64,000 bases of DNA, from contig CAYRQP010000001.1 of assembly GCA_964426545.1 (NCBI GenBank), positions 248,001 through 312,000 on the forward strand, given 5' to 3'. Of the stretch, positions 51,995 to 60,520 are shown piece by piece. The notes under the pieces are model-generated. The model saw only the letters and a program-made list of their open reading frames with translations, did not search any database and had not been told where the DNA came from. Within the stretch, counting starts at the first letter, position 1, and each line of letters opens with the position of its first letter. This stretch comes from CAYRQP01 sp964426545 (GTDB lineage: Bacteria > Fermentibacterota > Fermentibacteria > Fermentibacterales > JCC-6). The translations under genes and the position numbers were made by a program.

Positions 51995-53292
51995 TTCTCC
52001 TTTCCTCTAATAGCGTTTTGCGCCCGTTTGATGTAATGCACCAGATATCTTCCAGCAGGGCAGACATAGCTGCAGGTGCCACATGCCATGCAGTTGAGGG
52101 CACCAAGTTTTTCAGTCATTTCCCATCGTCCGTATTCAGCTGCAGTCGCTATCATGCTCGGTGCAAGTTTCAACGGACAGTCATCCATGCATTTTCCGCA
52201 TTTCAGGCAGGGACCTTCGGCAACATCTCTCACTTCTGCCGGAGAAAGAGCCAGCAAACCTGAGGTTGCCTTGGTAACCGGTACATCATCTGTGAAAAGT
52301 GCCATGCCCATCATCGGTCCACCGCTGATAAGTCTCTCTACTTCGCCTGTATAACCGTCGGACTCTTCTATAAGCTGCGTAAACGAAGTGCCCACACAGG
52401 TATTGTAGTTGGAAGGAGTCCGAACCCCAAGCCCTGTAACTGTGATTATCCGGCGAAGAGAGGGAATGCCGTCACGAACGACTTCGGCCACTGCTGCAGC
52501 CGTACCGACATTCTGTACAACCACACCTATATCCAGCGGCAGCCCGCCCGCGGGGACTTCACCCCCGTTATAGGCATTGATAAGCTGTTTCTCCGCACCC
52601 TGCGGATAACTGACCTTGAGCGGAAGAACAGAAGCACCTTTCTCCCTCATGAGTTCGATTGCATCAGGCTTGTTTACTTCAATTCCGATAACCGGACTAT
52701 CGACCCCGAGTACATACGCAATGATTTCCATTCCCAGGAGTATATCATCCGATCTTTCGAGCATGAGCCTATGGTCTGCCGTAAGGTAGGGTTCACATTC
52801 CACACCATTCAGAATCAATGTATGTATTTTCTTGTCAGGTGGTGGTGAGAGTTTCACATAAGTTGGAAAACTCGCTCCTCCCATGCCGCAGACACCGGCC
52901 AACTTGACTCTTTCGATAATCTCTGAGGGGGAATGGGAAGTGTAATCGGCCCACGGCTCGAAAACCTGTCCCCCATCCTCAGACTCGGTTTCGATTGTAA
53001 CAGCGGCTCCGCTCCTCATGTGCGGCATGGGATGCGACCCGACAGTCTTGACCGTACCATTCACGGGAGAATGAGTAGGAAGGCTGATGAACCCGTTCTG
53101 CTCACCTATCACCTGCCCACGAATAACCTTGTCGCCTTTCTTCACACATGGAAACGAAGGAGCTCCCAGATGCTGACATAAAGGGACTACAACTTCTTCA
53201 GGCGCAGCAAGATGCTGAATAGAACTTCTTTCTGAAAGTTCCTTGCATCCGTGCGGATGGGTTCCTCCTTTGAAAGTCTTAGGTTTTGCCAT
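51991..53292 (-). CDS. rnfC: Rnf complex subunit C (NADH-binding)
   Basis: Peripheral subunit that passes electrons to NAD+. The 433-residue protein begins with TFKGGTHPHGCKELSERSSI, has the FMN/NADH-binding GVCGMGGASFPTYVKL and LILNGVECEPYLTADHRLM, and two 4Fe-4S motifs at the end (CLKCGKCMDDCP, CMACGTCSYVCP). First rnf gene, 47 nt after nrdR; that gap has no clear terminator, so nrdR may be on the same transcript. Confidence 0.95.
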   Translation of the reverse strand: MAKPKTFKGGTHPHGCKELSERSSIQHLAAPEEVVVPLCQHLGAPSFPCVKKGDKVIRGQVIGEQNGFISLPTHSPVNGTVKTVGSHPMPHMRSGAAVTIETESEDGGQVFEPWADYTSHSPSEIIERVKLAGVCGMGGASFPTYVKLSPPPDKKIHTLILNGVECEPYLTADHRLMLERSDDILLGMEIIAYVLGVDSPVIGIEVNKPDAIELMREKGASVLPLKVSYPQGAEKQLINAYNGGEVPAGGLPLDIGVVVQNVGTAAAVAEVVRDGIPSLRRIITVTGLGVRTPSNYNTCVGTSFTQLIEESDGYTGEVERLISGGPMMGMALFTDDVPVTKATSGLLALSPAEVRDVAEGPCLKCGKCMDDCPLKLAPSMIATAAEYGRWEMTEKLGALNCMACGTCSYVCPAGRYLVHYIKRAQNAIRGKEK

Positions 53293-53339
53293 AACCCTCC
53301 GTTTCGAATTCCTCTAAATAGTATTTTGGGTGTATTTAT

Positions 53340-53795
53340 CTATTTGCTTTTGAGAATCTTATCCAACTCTTCCTTGAACTGCGATACATCCTTGAACTGC
53401 CTGTAAACACTTGCAAATCTGACATATGCCACTTCATCGACCTTCTGAAGTTCTTCCATCACAAGTTCTCCGATGAATTCACTGGTCACTTCTTCGGGGA
53501 ACTCATCCGTAATCTTCAAAATAATCCCATCGACCATGTTTTGAATTCTCTCCTGCGAGACAGGGCGCTTCTCACAGGCTCGCACTATCCCACGCTGGAG
53601 TTTATCCCTGTCGAATGCTTCGAATTTTTCATCATTCTTTACAACTACCGGATATGAATGTTCTATGAATTCATAAGTGGTGAACCTGTATCCGCATTCA
53701 GCGCACTCTCTCCGCCTTCTGGTGGCTTCACCCTCTTTGACTATTCGGGAGTCGACAACTCTGTCATCCATACTGAGACAACGCGGACATTTCAC
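53340..53795 (-). CDS. nrdR: NrdR, repressor of ribonucleotide reductase genes
   Basis: ATP/dATP-sensing zinc-ribbon repressor of nrd operons. The 151-residue protein begins MKCPRCLSMDDRVVDSR, with the zinc ribbon closed by CAECGYRFTTYE, and an ATP-cone domain (~46-136) with VVVKNDEKFEAFDRDKLQRG. The start codon is GTG at 53795, chosen because the family begins with MKCP; the ribosome site is weak. No reductase gene is in the window. Confidence 0.95.
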   Translation of the reverse strand: MKCPRCLSMDDRVVDSRIVKEGEATRRRRECAECGYRFTTYEFIEHSYPVVVKNDEKFEAFDRDKLQRGIVRACEKRPVSQERIQNMVDGIILKITDEFPEEVTSEFIGELVMEELQKVDEVAYVRFASVYRQFKDVSQFKEELDKILKSK

Positions 53796-53863
53796 GCTAC
53801 TGCAGTCCCTTCATCATGAATAGAGATTAACTTAGACATACAGACTAATCATATTAAAACTCC

Positions 53864-53892
53864 TTGACTTTGAACACCTTAGTAAATAGTAT
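53864..53892 (+). promoter_or_regulatory. Promoter of the tRNA-His/Lys/Arg operon
   Basis: TTGACT (53864-53869) and TAGTAT (53887-53892) are 17 bp apart, and the predicted start is about 7 nt before the first tRNA. It lies in the divergent gap with nrdR. Confidence 0.7.
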
Positions 53893-53905
53893 TCTCGGGC
53901 TGTAT

Positions 53906-53982
53906 GGTGGGAGTAGTTCAGTTGGTAGAGCACCTGATTGTGGTTCAGGCTGTCGCGGGTTCAAGTCCCGTCTCCCACCCCA
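53906..53982 (+). tRNA. tRNA-His (anticodon GTG)
   Basis: Cloverleaf of 77 nt with CCA encoded. The anticodon GTG (53940-53942) sits in a TTGTGGT loop on a CCTGA/TCAGG stem. The extra G before the acceptor (53906) pairs with C73, the histidine-tRNA identity element. The T-arm holds GGTTCAAGTCC. Confidence 0.96.
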
Positions 53983-53987
53983 TCGAT

Positions 53988-54063
53988 GCGCCCCTGGCTC
54001 AATTGGCAGAGCAACGGACTCTTAATCCGTGGGTTCCGGGTTCAAGTCCCGGGGGGCGTACCA
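53988..54063 (+). tRNA. tRNA-Lys (anticodon CTT)
   Basis: Cloverleaf of 76 nt with CCA encoded. The anticodon CTT (54021-54023) sits on an ACGGA/TCCGT stem; the acceptor GCGCCCC pairs with GGGGCGT (one G-U). It starts 5 nt after tRNA-His, in the same transcript. Confidence 0.95.
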
Positions 54064-54078
54064 AACATTGTCATCGGT

Positions 54079-54155
54079 GCGCCCGTAGCTCAGCTGGATA
54101 GAGCAGCGGACTTCTAATCCGCAGGCCACAGGTTCAAATCCTGTCGGGCGTACCA
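54079..54155 (+). tRNA. tRNA-Arg (anticodon TCT)
   Basis: Cloverleaf of 77 nt with CCA encoded. The anticodon TCT sits in a CTTCTAA loop on a GCGGA/TCCGC stem and reads AGA/AGG. The acceptor GCGCCCG pairs with CGGGCGT. It ends the tRNA cluster. Confidence 0.95.
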
Positions 54156-54456
54156 TTCATTTTTGTCACTTTCGCCGATAAGAACCGGGAAAACCATAAT
54201 ATTCACAGAGTTAAACAGAGTCATCCTAACAGAAACATTAACTTCAAAGTTTGTGCACCCTTCGAGTATATCTAAAACCGACATTCCTATATATGGCAGA
54301 ACGGTAGTGTAGACACTGCAGAATGACCGGTTGGCATAAAAACATGTTTGCGTAAAATTATACAGGACAGTAAGTTGGTTAGATTATGGTAGATAGTATT
54401 TACCCCTTCGCCCAGACTGCTAAATGTGTCCAACTTTTGAGGTGCAGCTCAATATG
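54156..54456. other. Gene-free stretch after the tRNA cluster
   Basis: I see no convincing gene, RNA or repeat here. It lies between the tRNA operon and the decayed FG-GAP gene and is probably non-coding, perhaps with further unrecognisable remnants. Confidence 0.5.
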
Positions 54457-55710
54457 CTATTTCAGTTTTAGCAGCATTATTCCAGTGCTGAAATCATCAG
54501 AAGATGATCTTGCTGAATAGATACCAGAAGGTAACTCAGAATCTGTTTCTGATCTTCCGTTCCATTGATAGCATGCTTCATTACCTGTTAGAACAGGTTC
54601 ATCTCCACAATCAGTCTTCCGGAAAGATCGAAAACCTGGAGATTACACGTGGTAAGTACTGATGTTGAAACAGTGACTTCTGTTGAGAACGGATTTGGGA
54701 ACACTTCGAGGCTTAGGTTGGATATCAAAGCTGATTCAGACTCCTCAACACCAAGGTTGACTGTGGTGTTTCGATAGCATCGAACGTAGTCCGGTTCGCT
54801 AATGATAGGATCATGATCTTCATCAAGGTCGAAATCCTCAGATACAAGACCGCATGGATCGTACCCACAAGAGAATAGATAATCATGTGAAAACTCACCA
54901 TTTCCGAGACCAGCATAAACACTGGTGCCACACCCGGAAGAAAAGGCTAGATCCAGATGACCATCCAGATTAGAATCTTCTACTTCAAACCCATTCATCT
55001 CCACGCAATGATTCAGATAGTTCATATCCACTTTCGCTCCAAAGAAATACCATATCCGCAGCTATCATGATCTCTCCACCTGTTGCTACAAAATCAGGTA
55101 CGCCATCCTCGTTGAAATCCCCGTGATCCAGGAAACAGTGTGTTGGTCCATAAGCGCGGACAGAAGCCACGTCCACTGGTGCCTGAAAGGTTCCATCACC
55201 ATTGGTCGTAGAGGAATTGAATATTCTCACTGGAGGACACTAAACCTATGTCTATAGTGTTATCCATGTTCATATCATCAAGGATCTGAACGGTGTGCAA
55301 AATACGATCAGGAATTTCATAGCTTCCTGTCTCCTGAAAGTAGAAATCACCATTACCAAGAAATACCTTTACTGTATCACTCCGATAAAATGAATCGTTT
55401 GAGCTAGCGACCAAGAAATCGCTTTTTTCATCATTGTTAAAATTACCGGCCGTTACCCAGAAGTTAGCCTGTTCAAGTTGTGTAAGTTCATGGAATGTAC
55501 CATTTCCAACTCCCTTTAACAGATGTATAAGGTTTCTTTCTTCTCTAGATGTATATCCTTCTCCGAGAAAAAGGTCATCAATACCATCATCGTCATAATC
55601 AGCAATTGCGATTGAGCCGACAGGATATTCAAGAAATGCCGAAGGCAAAATAGTAAACTCGCAATCACCCGCTCCATAACTACCTGCTTCCCCCAGTAAT
55701 CCCCCTGTGT
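54457..55710 (-). pseudogene. Decayed secreted FG-GAP/VCBS-repeat protein with sorting domain
   Basis: Three or four frames read end to end on the minus strand give one FG-GAP protein. The first part (to about 55230) reads GSIAIADYDDDGIDDLFLG, the next frame NGDGTFQAPVDV and HGDFNEDGVPDFVATGG, the next VEDSNLDGHLDLAFSSG followed by the Por-type end PNPFSTEVTV and VFDLSGRLI; a last shift near 54600 restores PSGIYSARSSSDDFSTG up to a TAG at 54457. Shifts lie near 55230, 55000 and 54600. The N-terminus and signal peptide are missing, cut at a junction with another remnant near 55710. FG-GAP repeats form calcium-binding propellers in exported proteins. Confidence 0.8.
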
Positions 55711-55885
55711 TCTGATTTCACGGAGTTTGTCCTCCAGTAGTTTAAGCAGGCACAGATATTGAGTTATCCTGTCTGCCGACACTTCGTGTCTCTCACCAAG
55801 TTGCTTTCTTGTGAGATTATCCCGGAGCATTTCATCCTGAAGTTCCTGTGCATAGATGACCGAATTGCGGTATAGGGTGGGTTAA
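55711..55885 (-). pseudogene. Fragment of a ParB/KorB-like helix-turn-helix protein
   Basis: About 58 codons read RNSVIYAQELQDEMLRDN followed by LTRKQLGERHEVSADRITQY and CLLKLLEDKLREI. This looks like the helix-turn-helix stretch of ParB-like or recombinase-associated proteins. A TAA lies just upstream in frame and the reading frame runs into the FG-GAP remnant, so both ends are lost. It marks a past insertion or deletion. The family is tentative. Confidence 0.5.
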
Positions 55886-55979
55886 CGGAGTCTCTGTTCG
55901 TAGTCAGGGCGTTTAATGGTGAGAGTAAATGTGTATGCGGCTGAGTTAGCTTGCGTCGGGTTGGGTGTACCAATTATTA

Positions 55980-56216
55980 TCACAATGCGGCTGCTTCCGC
56001 CTCTTCTATATGCCTTGCGATTAGAATCTTGATTAATGACTGTCTGGGAATGCCGAGACGTTTTGCTTCTTTGTCAAGTGAGTGAATCATCCAAACTGGA
56101 AAATCTACATTTACCCGTTTCTGTTCCTGCTCCACACGCCTTGCTTTTGTGAGTTCGAGATACTTAAGGATATCTTCGCCATCATCGAATCTATTATCGA
56201 GTTCTTTAGCCTTCAT
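55980..56216 (-). CDS. brnA: BrnA-type antitoxin (ribbon-helix-helix)
   Basis: A 78-residue antitoxin. KRVNVDFPVWMIHSLDKEAK and RLGIPRQSLIKILIARHIEEAE form a CopG/BrnA-type ribbon-helix-helix domain at residues ~32-72. It should bind BrnT, block its RNase activity and repress the operon. It lies downstream of brnT and overlaps it by 11 nt, the usual toxin-first order for this family. The operator over the promoter at 56476-56503 is a plausible binding site. Confidence 0.88.
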   Translation of the reverse strand: MKAKELDNRFDDGEDILKYLELTKARRVEQEQKRVNVDFPVWMIHSLDKEAKRLGIPRQSLIKILIARHIEEAEAAAL

Positions 56217-56466
56217 AAATTGTAACCTCCTCAGAGCGGGATCTGCGGACTGAAATCATCCTGATTTTCGAATCCCGGTAAGTAATAATGCCTGACCAGT
56301 GTTTCTTCCCGATTTTTCCAATATTCAGGAAGCGGGGTTCATCTTCTGTTCTTGCAGGAATCTCAAGTAAATCAGGGTCATCCCAAAGTGCTTTTGCTTC
56401 TTCGAAGTCTATTCCGTGTTTACTGCTGTTTCTTGCACTTCTGTCTACATCGAATTCAAATTCCAT
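56206..56466 (-). CDS. brnT: BrnT-type toxin (RelE-fold ribonuclease)
   Basis: An 86-residue protein. EFEFDVDRSARNSSKHGIDF at the N-terminus and ITYRDSKIRMISVRRSRSEE at the C-terminus match BrnT (the NxxKHGxxFEEA pattern and the RRAxxxE pattern); the arginines near the end are of the type used for RNA cleavage. It acts by inhibiting translation when BrnA is lost. The ATG at 56466 is only 9 nt from the -10 box, so the mRNA should be almost leaderless, and there is no ribosome site. Confidence 0.9.
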   Translation of the reverse strand: MEFEFDVDRSARNSSKHGIDFEEAKALWDDPDLLEIPARTEDEPRFLNIGKIGKKHWSGIITYRDSKIRMISVRRSRSEEVTIYEG

Positions 56467-56475
56467 AGTATATAT

Positions 56476-56503
56476 ATTATACCATAATGGTATATGCTGT
56501 CAA
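56476..56503 (-). promoter_or_regulatory. brnTA promoter with palindromic operator in the spacer
   Basis: On the minus strand a perfect TTGACA (56503-56498) and perfect TATAAT (56481-56476) are 16 bp apart. Between them lies the palindrome TATACCAT-A-ATGGTATA (56478-56494), a likely operator for BrnA autoregulation. Confidence 0.8.
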
Positions 56504-56589
56504 CTCGTAAAAAGAGACCAACCTTTTGATTTTCAAGAGTTACAAAGCAAATGGATACATAGTGAACTACATTTTATTTCATACCTTTA

Positions 56590-56608
56590 AAGAGGGACTG
56601 TCCCTCTT
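56590..56608. repeat. Perfect palindrome AAGAGGGAC-T-GTCCCTCTT, REP-like
   Basis: Nine-base arms about a single T. A related GGTGTCCCTCCT lies 22 nt away at about 56624-56635, next to the cupin stop codon. The plus-strand continuation TTAATTTTTAGG is T-rich, so it could end transcription too. The GGGAC/GTCCC core also appears inside the hairpin at 9893-9977. This sits in the accessory pocket between brnTA and cupin genes. Confidence 0.65.
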
Positions 56609-56635
56609 AATTTTTAGGGGTAAGGTGTCCCTCCT

Positions 56636-56971
56636 TTATTTCGGTATTAGGCAGAGGAAACTGAGGGGCTTGTCTCCCGTGTTTCTGAAGTTGTGTTCCT
56701 CATTCGGGACGACAAGGACGCAGGTACCGGGTGTGAGTTCTTTTGCTGTTCCCTTCTGGATTGCTTCACCCCTGCCTTCGAGTACATAGAGTTCGTGTTC
56801 CCATGAATGCGTATGATAAGGCGTGTGTCCGCCGGGTGCAATTGTAAGCCTGCGCATAATGAAGTTCGGTGCACCATCCTTTTCACTGATTATTACCCGA
56901 ATTCTGACCCCTTCAGCACCTTCCATTTCGACATCTCTTTGTTCGATATCTGAGTATTTTCTTACAATCAT
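56636..56971 (-). CDS. Single-domain cupin protein
   Basis: A 111-residue cupin_2 protein. The first cupin motif is PGGHTPYHTHSWEHELYVLEG (His and Glu metal ligands), the second PGTCVLVVPNEEHNFRN (third His). It likely binds Fe, Mn or Zn; substrate not known. It lies 15 nt downstream of the glycosyltransferase gene. The whole frame is intact. Confidence 0.85.
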   Translation of the reverse strand: MIVRKYSDIEQRDVEMEGAEGVRIRVIISEKDGAPNFIMRRLTIAPGGHTPYHTHSWEHELYVLEGRGEAIQKGTAKELTPGTCVLVVPNEEHNFRNTGDKPLSFLCLIPK

Positions 56972-56986
56972 GTTTCCCTTTCTGAA

Positions 56987-58135
56987 TTACGAACCTGTTC
57001 TTCTAATCACAATCTGTCGTCCTCGCCATTCCAGCATACCCTTTGCATAAAACAGATACAACGCTTTAGTGATGCAGTATGAAGCAACAATGGTCGATAG
57101 CGGGAATAGTAAAGCTCTGAGTGATTTGAAACTGAAATATCTGCGGCATAGGTAAAGACTTCCGTACTCCAAAAGATAAACTGTAGCCCCGAGAGTAATC
57201 GCTTGTGGATTGTTGGTTATGATGCCAGTTGCAATACATATACCCGGTGTCCAGAACATAACAAATGACATTAGAAGTGCCGGGATCGCCAGAAGAGGTG
57301 TCCCCATCCCAACCATTAGTACATTCTTGAGGGTCCCGACAAAGGCTTCTTTTTCGCTCTTGAACATCTCTACGCTAATCGACTCCGGAGCTAGTACAGC
57401 ATGAACTATATATCCCTGTTTCTTTACGCTTTTTGCGAATTCGACATCATCATACATCTTGTCTCGGACAGGTTCAAATCCTCCTGTTTCCTCGAAAACT
57501 TCTCTTTTCACAAGTATGAATGCACCGGAGGCTGCTGCTTCTGCACTTTCTGGATCAAGGTTATCCCTGGTCAGAAAAAGAGCCATTCCTGTAAAGTACA
57601 TTGGGAGCATTGCATTTTCCCAGAAAGGATTGACAATAAAGCGCGGTATAAGGCTGAGCAGGTCGCACTCATCTTTTTTAAACAGCTTCAATGCTACAGA
57701 AAGTGTACCGGGGGCGTGTATAATATCAGCATCACAGAAAAGTAGGAGTTCTCCATCCGTAATGTTCGCTCCTACCTGAGATGCATTGCATTTCCCGAGC
57801 CATCCTGACCGCAGCGGTGGGTTATGAATCACTCTAACCCGAGAGTCCAGCTTTGCTAATTCATCCGCAATATTTCCTGTGCCATCCGATGAGTGGTCGT
57901 TCACTATCAGGATATTCATTTTGACCTCTGACTGTTGCAGAAGGGATGATACGGAATTCCTTAAATCTCTCTCTTCATTTCGTGCAGGAATAATGATTGT
58001 GATTCTCTTATCAAGAGTTTCCGTATTGATGTCTTGATGTAATTTAGGAGTCCGAGCGAACCCGGTTCTTGCCTTTATCACTATCAAACTCCAGAAGAAC
58101 AGACCAAATGCGAGGATGCAATATAGGACTATCAT
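56987..58135 (-). CDS. Membrane-bound family 2 glycosyltransferase
   Basis: A 382-residue GT-A glycosyltransferase. A membrane helix at residues ~2-20 is followed by the catalytic domain: ITIIIPARNEERDLRNSVSS, ILIVNDHSSDGTGNIA, LFCDADIIH (DxD-type metal site) and a DDVEFAKSVKKQGY acceptor motif. Three or four helices follow at about residues 280-360. It resembles hpnB/crtQ-type and other lipid-linked glycosyltransferases; the sugar is unknown. It lies 6 nt downstream of the aminotransferase gene. Confidence 0.87.
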   Translation of the reverse strand: MIVLYCILAFGLFFWSLIVIKARTGFARTPKLHQDINTETLDKRITIIIPARNEERDLRNSVSSLLQQSEVKMNILIVNDHSSDGTGNIADELAKLDSRVRVIHNPPLRSGWLGKCNASQVGANITDGELLLFCDADIIHAPGTLSVALKLFKKDECDLLSLIPRFIVNPFWENAMLPMYFTGMALFLTRDNLDPESAEAAASGAFILVKREVFEETGGFEPVRDKMYDDVEFAKSVKKQGYIVHAVLAPESISVEMFKSEKEAFVGTLKNVLMVGMGTPLLAIPALLMSFVMFWTPGICIATGIITNNPQAITLGATVYLLEYGSLYLCRRYFSFKSLRALLFPLSTIVASYCITKALYLFYAKGMLEWRGRQIVIRRTGS

Positions 58136-58141
58136 ACTGTA

Positions 58142-59356
58142 TTATAACAGATGTTCCGGAGCTGTAAACAGAACATTCGCAAGGTATTCGTATTCGGCAT
58201 TTCCGTTATACAGTTGTGCCGAGAACCGGAGGAATCTGCCTTTGGGAGTCCTGGTGAAAATTACCGGTACCTCTATGCCTTTCTCTTCCCGGAGCCAGAT
58301 TTGTAAAGGGTCGCTCCAATCAGGTTTTTGGGGGTATGGGAAATCTCTCCAGTCTAGTTGTATAGATGCCATGCAGCCTGTCATTTCATCGGGGAATAAC
58401 CGGGGGACGCTGAGTTTCCTGCAGATGTGATCTCTCGCCCTAATGACTTTTTCGCGGTTTTCGCTCATTATACCGCCCCAGCCGCCGGGATGCAGTGAAT
58501 TCATGTAGTCCAGCGTGAAAGGAATGGAAAGGCGCGGGGTAGGGTCAATAGTACCGTTCCAGAAGAACTCCTGCTGAAACGGGGACATATCTGTATCGAA
58601 ATCTCCGTCGATGTGACTGATTATAGCCGGTCTGAACTTCTCCTGTCTATCGGGTCTTACATACAGCACTGCGCATGATTTTGGTGAACAAAGCCACTTG
58701 TGGCAGTTACCGGTGTAATAGGCAGCACCTATTCTGCTTAGGTCGAGGGGGATGAACCCGGGTCCATGGGCTCCGTCCACAATAGTATCGATGCCCCTCT
58801 CAGCGAGCAGTTTAACAATCTCTTCAACCGGTAGGATTATCCCGGTTGGGCTTGTAATGTGATCGATGAGAAGGAGTTTTGTCCTTTTTGTGACCCCGCC
58901 CATTACAGCATCGATAATCTCCTGTTTACCGACCACAGGTACCGGAAGCGGTATTTCGACTACTTTTGCACCGTATTTTTCCGCATGCACCTTGAGGGCA
59001 TTGGAGGATGAGAAGTACTCCTGCCCTGTTGTGATCAGTTCATCACCCGGACTGAAAGTGAGATTAGACAATATGGTATTGACACCGGTTGTAGCGTTGG
59101 GAACAAGTACTATTGAATTGTTCTGTGCACCTAGGAAGTTCTCCAGTTTTTTAATGACAGGAGGCAGTTCTGAAAAATATCTCCTTAAGATGAATTTCAT
59201 CGGCTGCTGTTCGAGTTCTGTCAGAAGGTCTTTTCTATATTTACTGACCTCCGCGGGAACAGCACCGAACGAACCGTGATTCAGGAACACTGTATCGGGG
59301 TCTATATTCCATTTTTCAGCAAGTCTACTTCTCAATGAGACTGCTTTTGCCAGCAT
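58142..59356 (-). CDS. Class V aminotransferase (isopenicillin-N epimerase-like)
   Basis: A 404-residue PLP enzyme. FLNHGSFGAVPAEV at the N-terminus, NATTGVNTILSNL, DGAHGPGFIPLDLSRIGAAY (Asp that binds the PLP nitrogen) and the PLP lysine in YTGNCHKWLCSPKSCAVLYV match the CsdB/isopenicillin-N-epimerase-like group. The reaction cannot be told: epimerase, cysteine lyase or other. It ends 6 nt before the glycosyltransferase gene start and begins next to the CDF gene. Confidence 0.85.
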   Translation of the reverse strand: MLAKAVSLRSRLAEKWNIDPDTVFLNHGSFGAVPAEVSKYRKDLLTELEQQPMKFILRRYFSELPPVIKKLENFLGAQNNSIVLVPNATTGVNTILSNLTFSPGDELITTGQEYFSSSNALKVHAEKYGAKVVEIPLPVPVVGKQEIIDAVMGGVTKRTKLLLIDHITSPTGIILPVEEIVKLLAERGIDTIVDGAHGPGFIPLDLSRIGAAYYTGNCHKWLCSPKSCAVLYVRPDRQEKFRPAIISHIDGDFDTDMSPFQQEFFWNGTIDPTPRLSIPFTLDYMNSLHPGGWGGIMSENREKVIRARDHICRKLSVPRLFPDEMTGCMASIQLDWRDFPYPQKPDWSDPLQIWLREEKGIEVPVIFTRTPKGRFLRFSAQLYNGNAEYEYLANVLFTAPEHLL

Positions 59357-59357
59357 G

Positions 59358-60254
59358 TCAATCGCCTGTTTCGGAAATCTGCCCGTTATTTTCAGGAAGT
59401 TCGGGTTCAGTCCGGATTAACACATCAATGACACCTGAACTGTGACTATAGATTCTGTTTTCGACTTCCTTTGCTATGTCGAATGCCTCTATAATTGACA
59501 GATTTCTTGAAACCACAATATGCATATCAACCTGAATTCCTTCCCCCTGGAACCGTGTTCTCATGTCATGAATATCTATAACTCCGTTGACTTTTTTTGC
59601 TATCTGCTCGAGTTCTTCACGAATCTCTTTCGGGGCTGCCGAATCAGAAAGCTGCCAGAGTGCGGGATGAAGTATGGCAAGCCCCGCTCGGATGATAAAG
59701 AATGAGACTATCACTCCACCAAGCCCGTCGAGAAACACTAAATCATTATTCAGGCGCGCTGCAAGAACTACTATTACTACAGGGATTGAACTAAGAGCAT
59801 CCGACCTGTGGTGCCAGGCACTTGCTGCAAGTGCCGCGGATTTTAGTTTCCTGCTTCGGACAAGAGTCCATCTGCAAAGAAATTCTTTCGAGAATAAGGA
59901 AAAGAGAGCTATTCTGAAGGCTATCCACCGTGGTGGGTGTGCGGGAGGTTTGGTTAATGTCCCGAATGAAGTATATGCGATCCACAAAGCTGTTACTATA
60001 AGCAATACACCAATCCCGCCCGAAACAATGGTCTCGATCCTTGCATGACCATGGGGATGTTCCTTATCGGGGGGACTGGACCAGTAATGCGCCCCTACGA
60101 GAATTGCAATATCTGTGAAGCAATCAGTAAAGCTGTGAATGGCATCCGCTATGAGGGCATGACTGTAACCAATGATACCGCCGGCGAGTTTGGCGCATGC
60201 CAGAATGATATTCAGAATCAGGCCTGTCGCGGCTGTTTTTTGAGTCCCTTTCAT
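59358..60254 (-). CDS. Cation diffusion facilitator (Zn/Fe/Mn efflux)
   Basis: A CDF transporter of about 298 residues from the ATG at 60254 (MKGTQKTAATGLILN). The frame is open to 60383 but those 43 residues are not like the family; the start is not certain. Six helices; metal site HALIADAIHSFTDCFTDI in helix 2 and HRSDALSS in helix 5 (His-Asp pairs), DKEHPHGHARIE in the loop. The C-terminal domain (~195-280) is the metallochaperone-like ferredoxin fold with VDMHIVV. Zinc, iron or manganese cannot be decided. Confidence 0.88.
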   Translation of the reverse strand: MKGTQKTAATGLILNIILACAKLAGGIIGYSHALIADAIHSFTDCFTDIAILVGAHYWSSPPDKEHPHGHARIETIVSGGIGVLLIVTALWIAYTSFGTLTKPPAHPPRWIAFRIALFSLFSKEFLCRWTLVRSRKLKSAALAASAWHHRSDALSSIPVVIVVLAARLNNDLVFLDGLGGVIVSFFIIRAGLAILHPALWQLSDSAAPKEIREELEQIAKKVNGVIDIHDMRTRFQGEGIQVDMHIVVSRNLSIIEAFDIAKEVENRIYSHSSGVIDVLIRTEPELPENNGQISETGD

Positions 60255-60520
60255 CCTCTGCGTCGGGCTTTTTTCATAAATGTCGTGGGTACGGTCACGG
60301 ATTGAGTAGTTTCCGGATGCAGATTGGGAGTATTTATGCCTTAGTATACTCGGACGCCAGGGACCCCTGAGTCTCTTTCGCATCAGTTGAGGATTTCAGA
60401 CTGAAAAGACACCAATAATCGATTAATCAGTGTTTCATAAGTGTGTTTGCCCAAATCTACACTTCCCGAAATGTCCCTGTATCGGTAATGATATCAGAAC
60501 AGATTACGTCTAATGTCCTG

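Noticed and set aside
53904..54101. Small open frame over the tRNA cluster
   Set aside because: It covers tRNA-His and tRNA-Lys, whose cloverleaves are complete.
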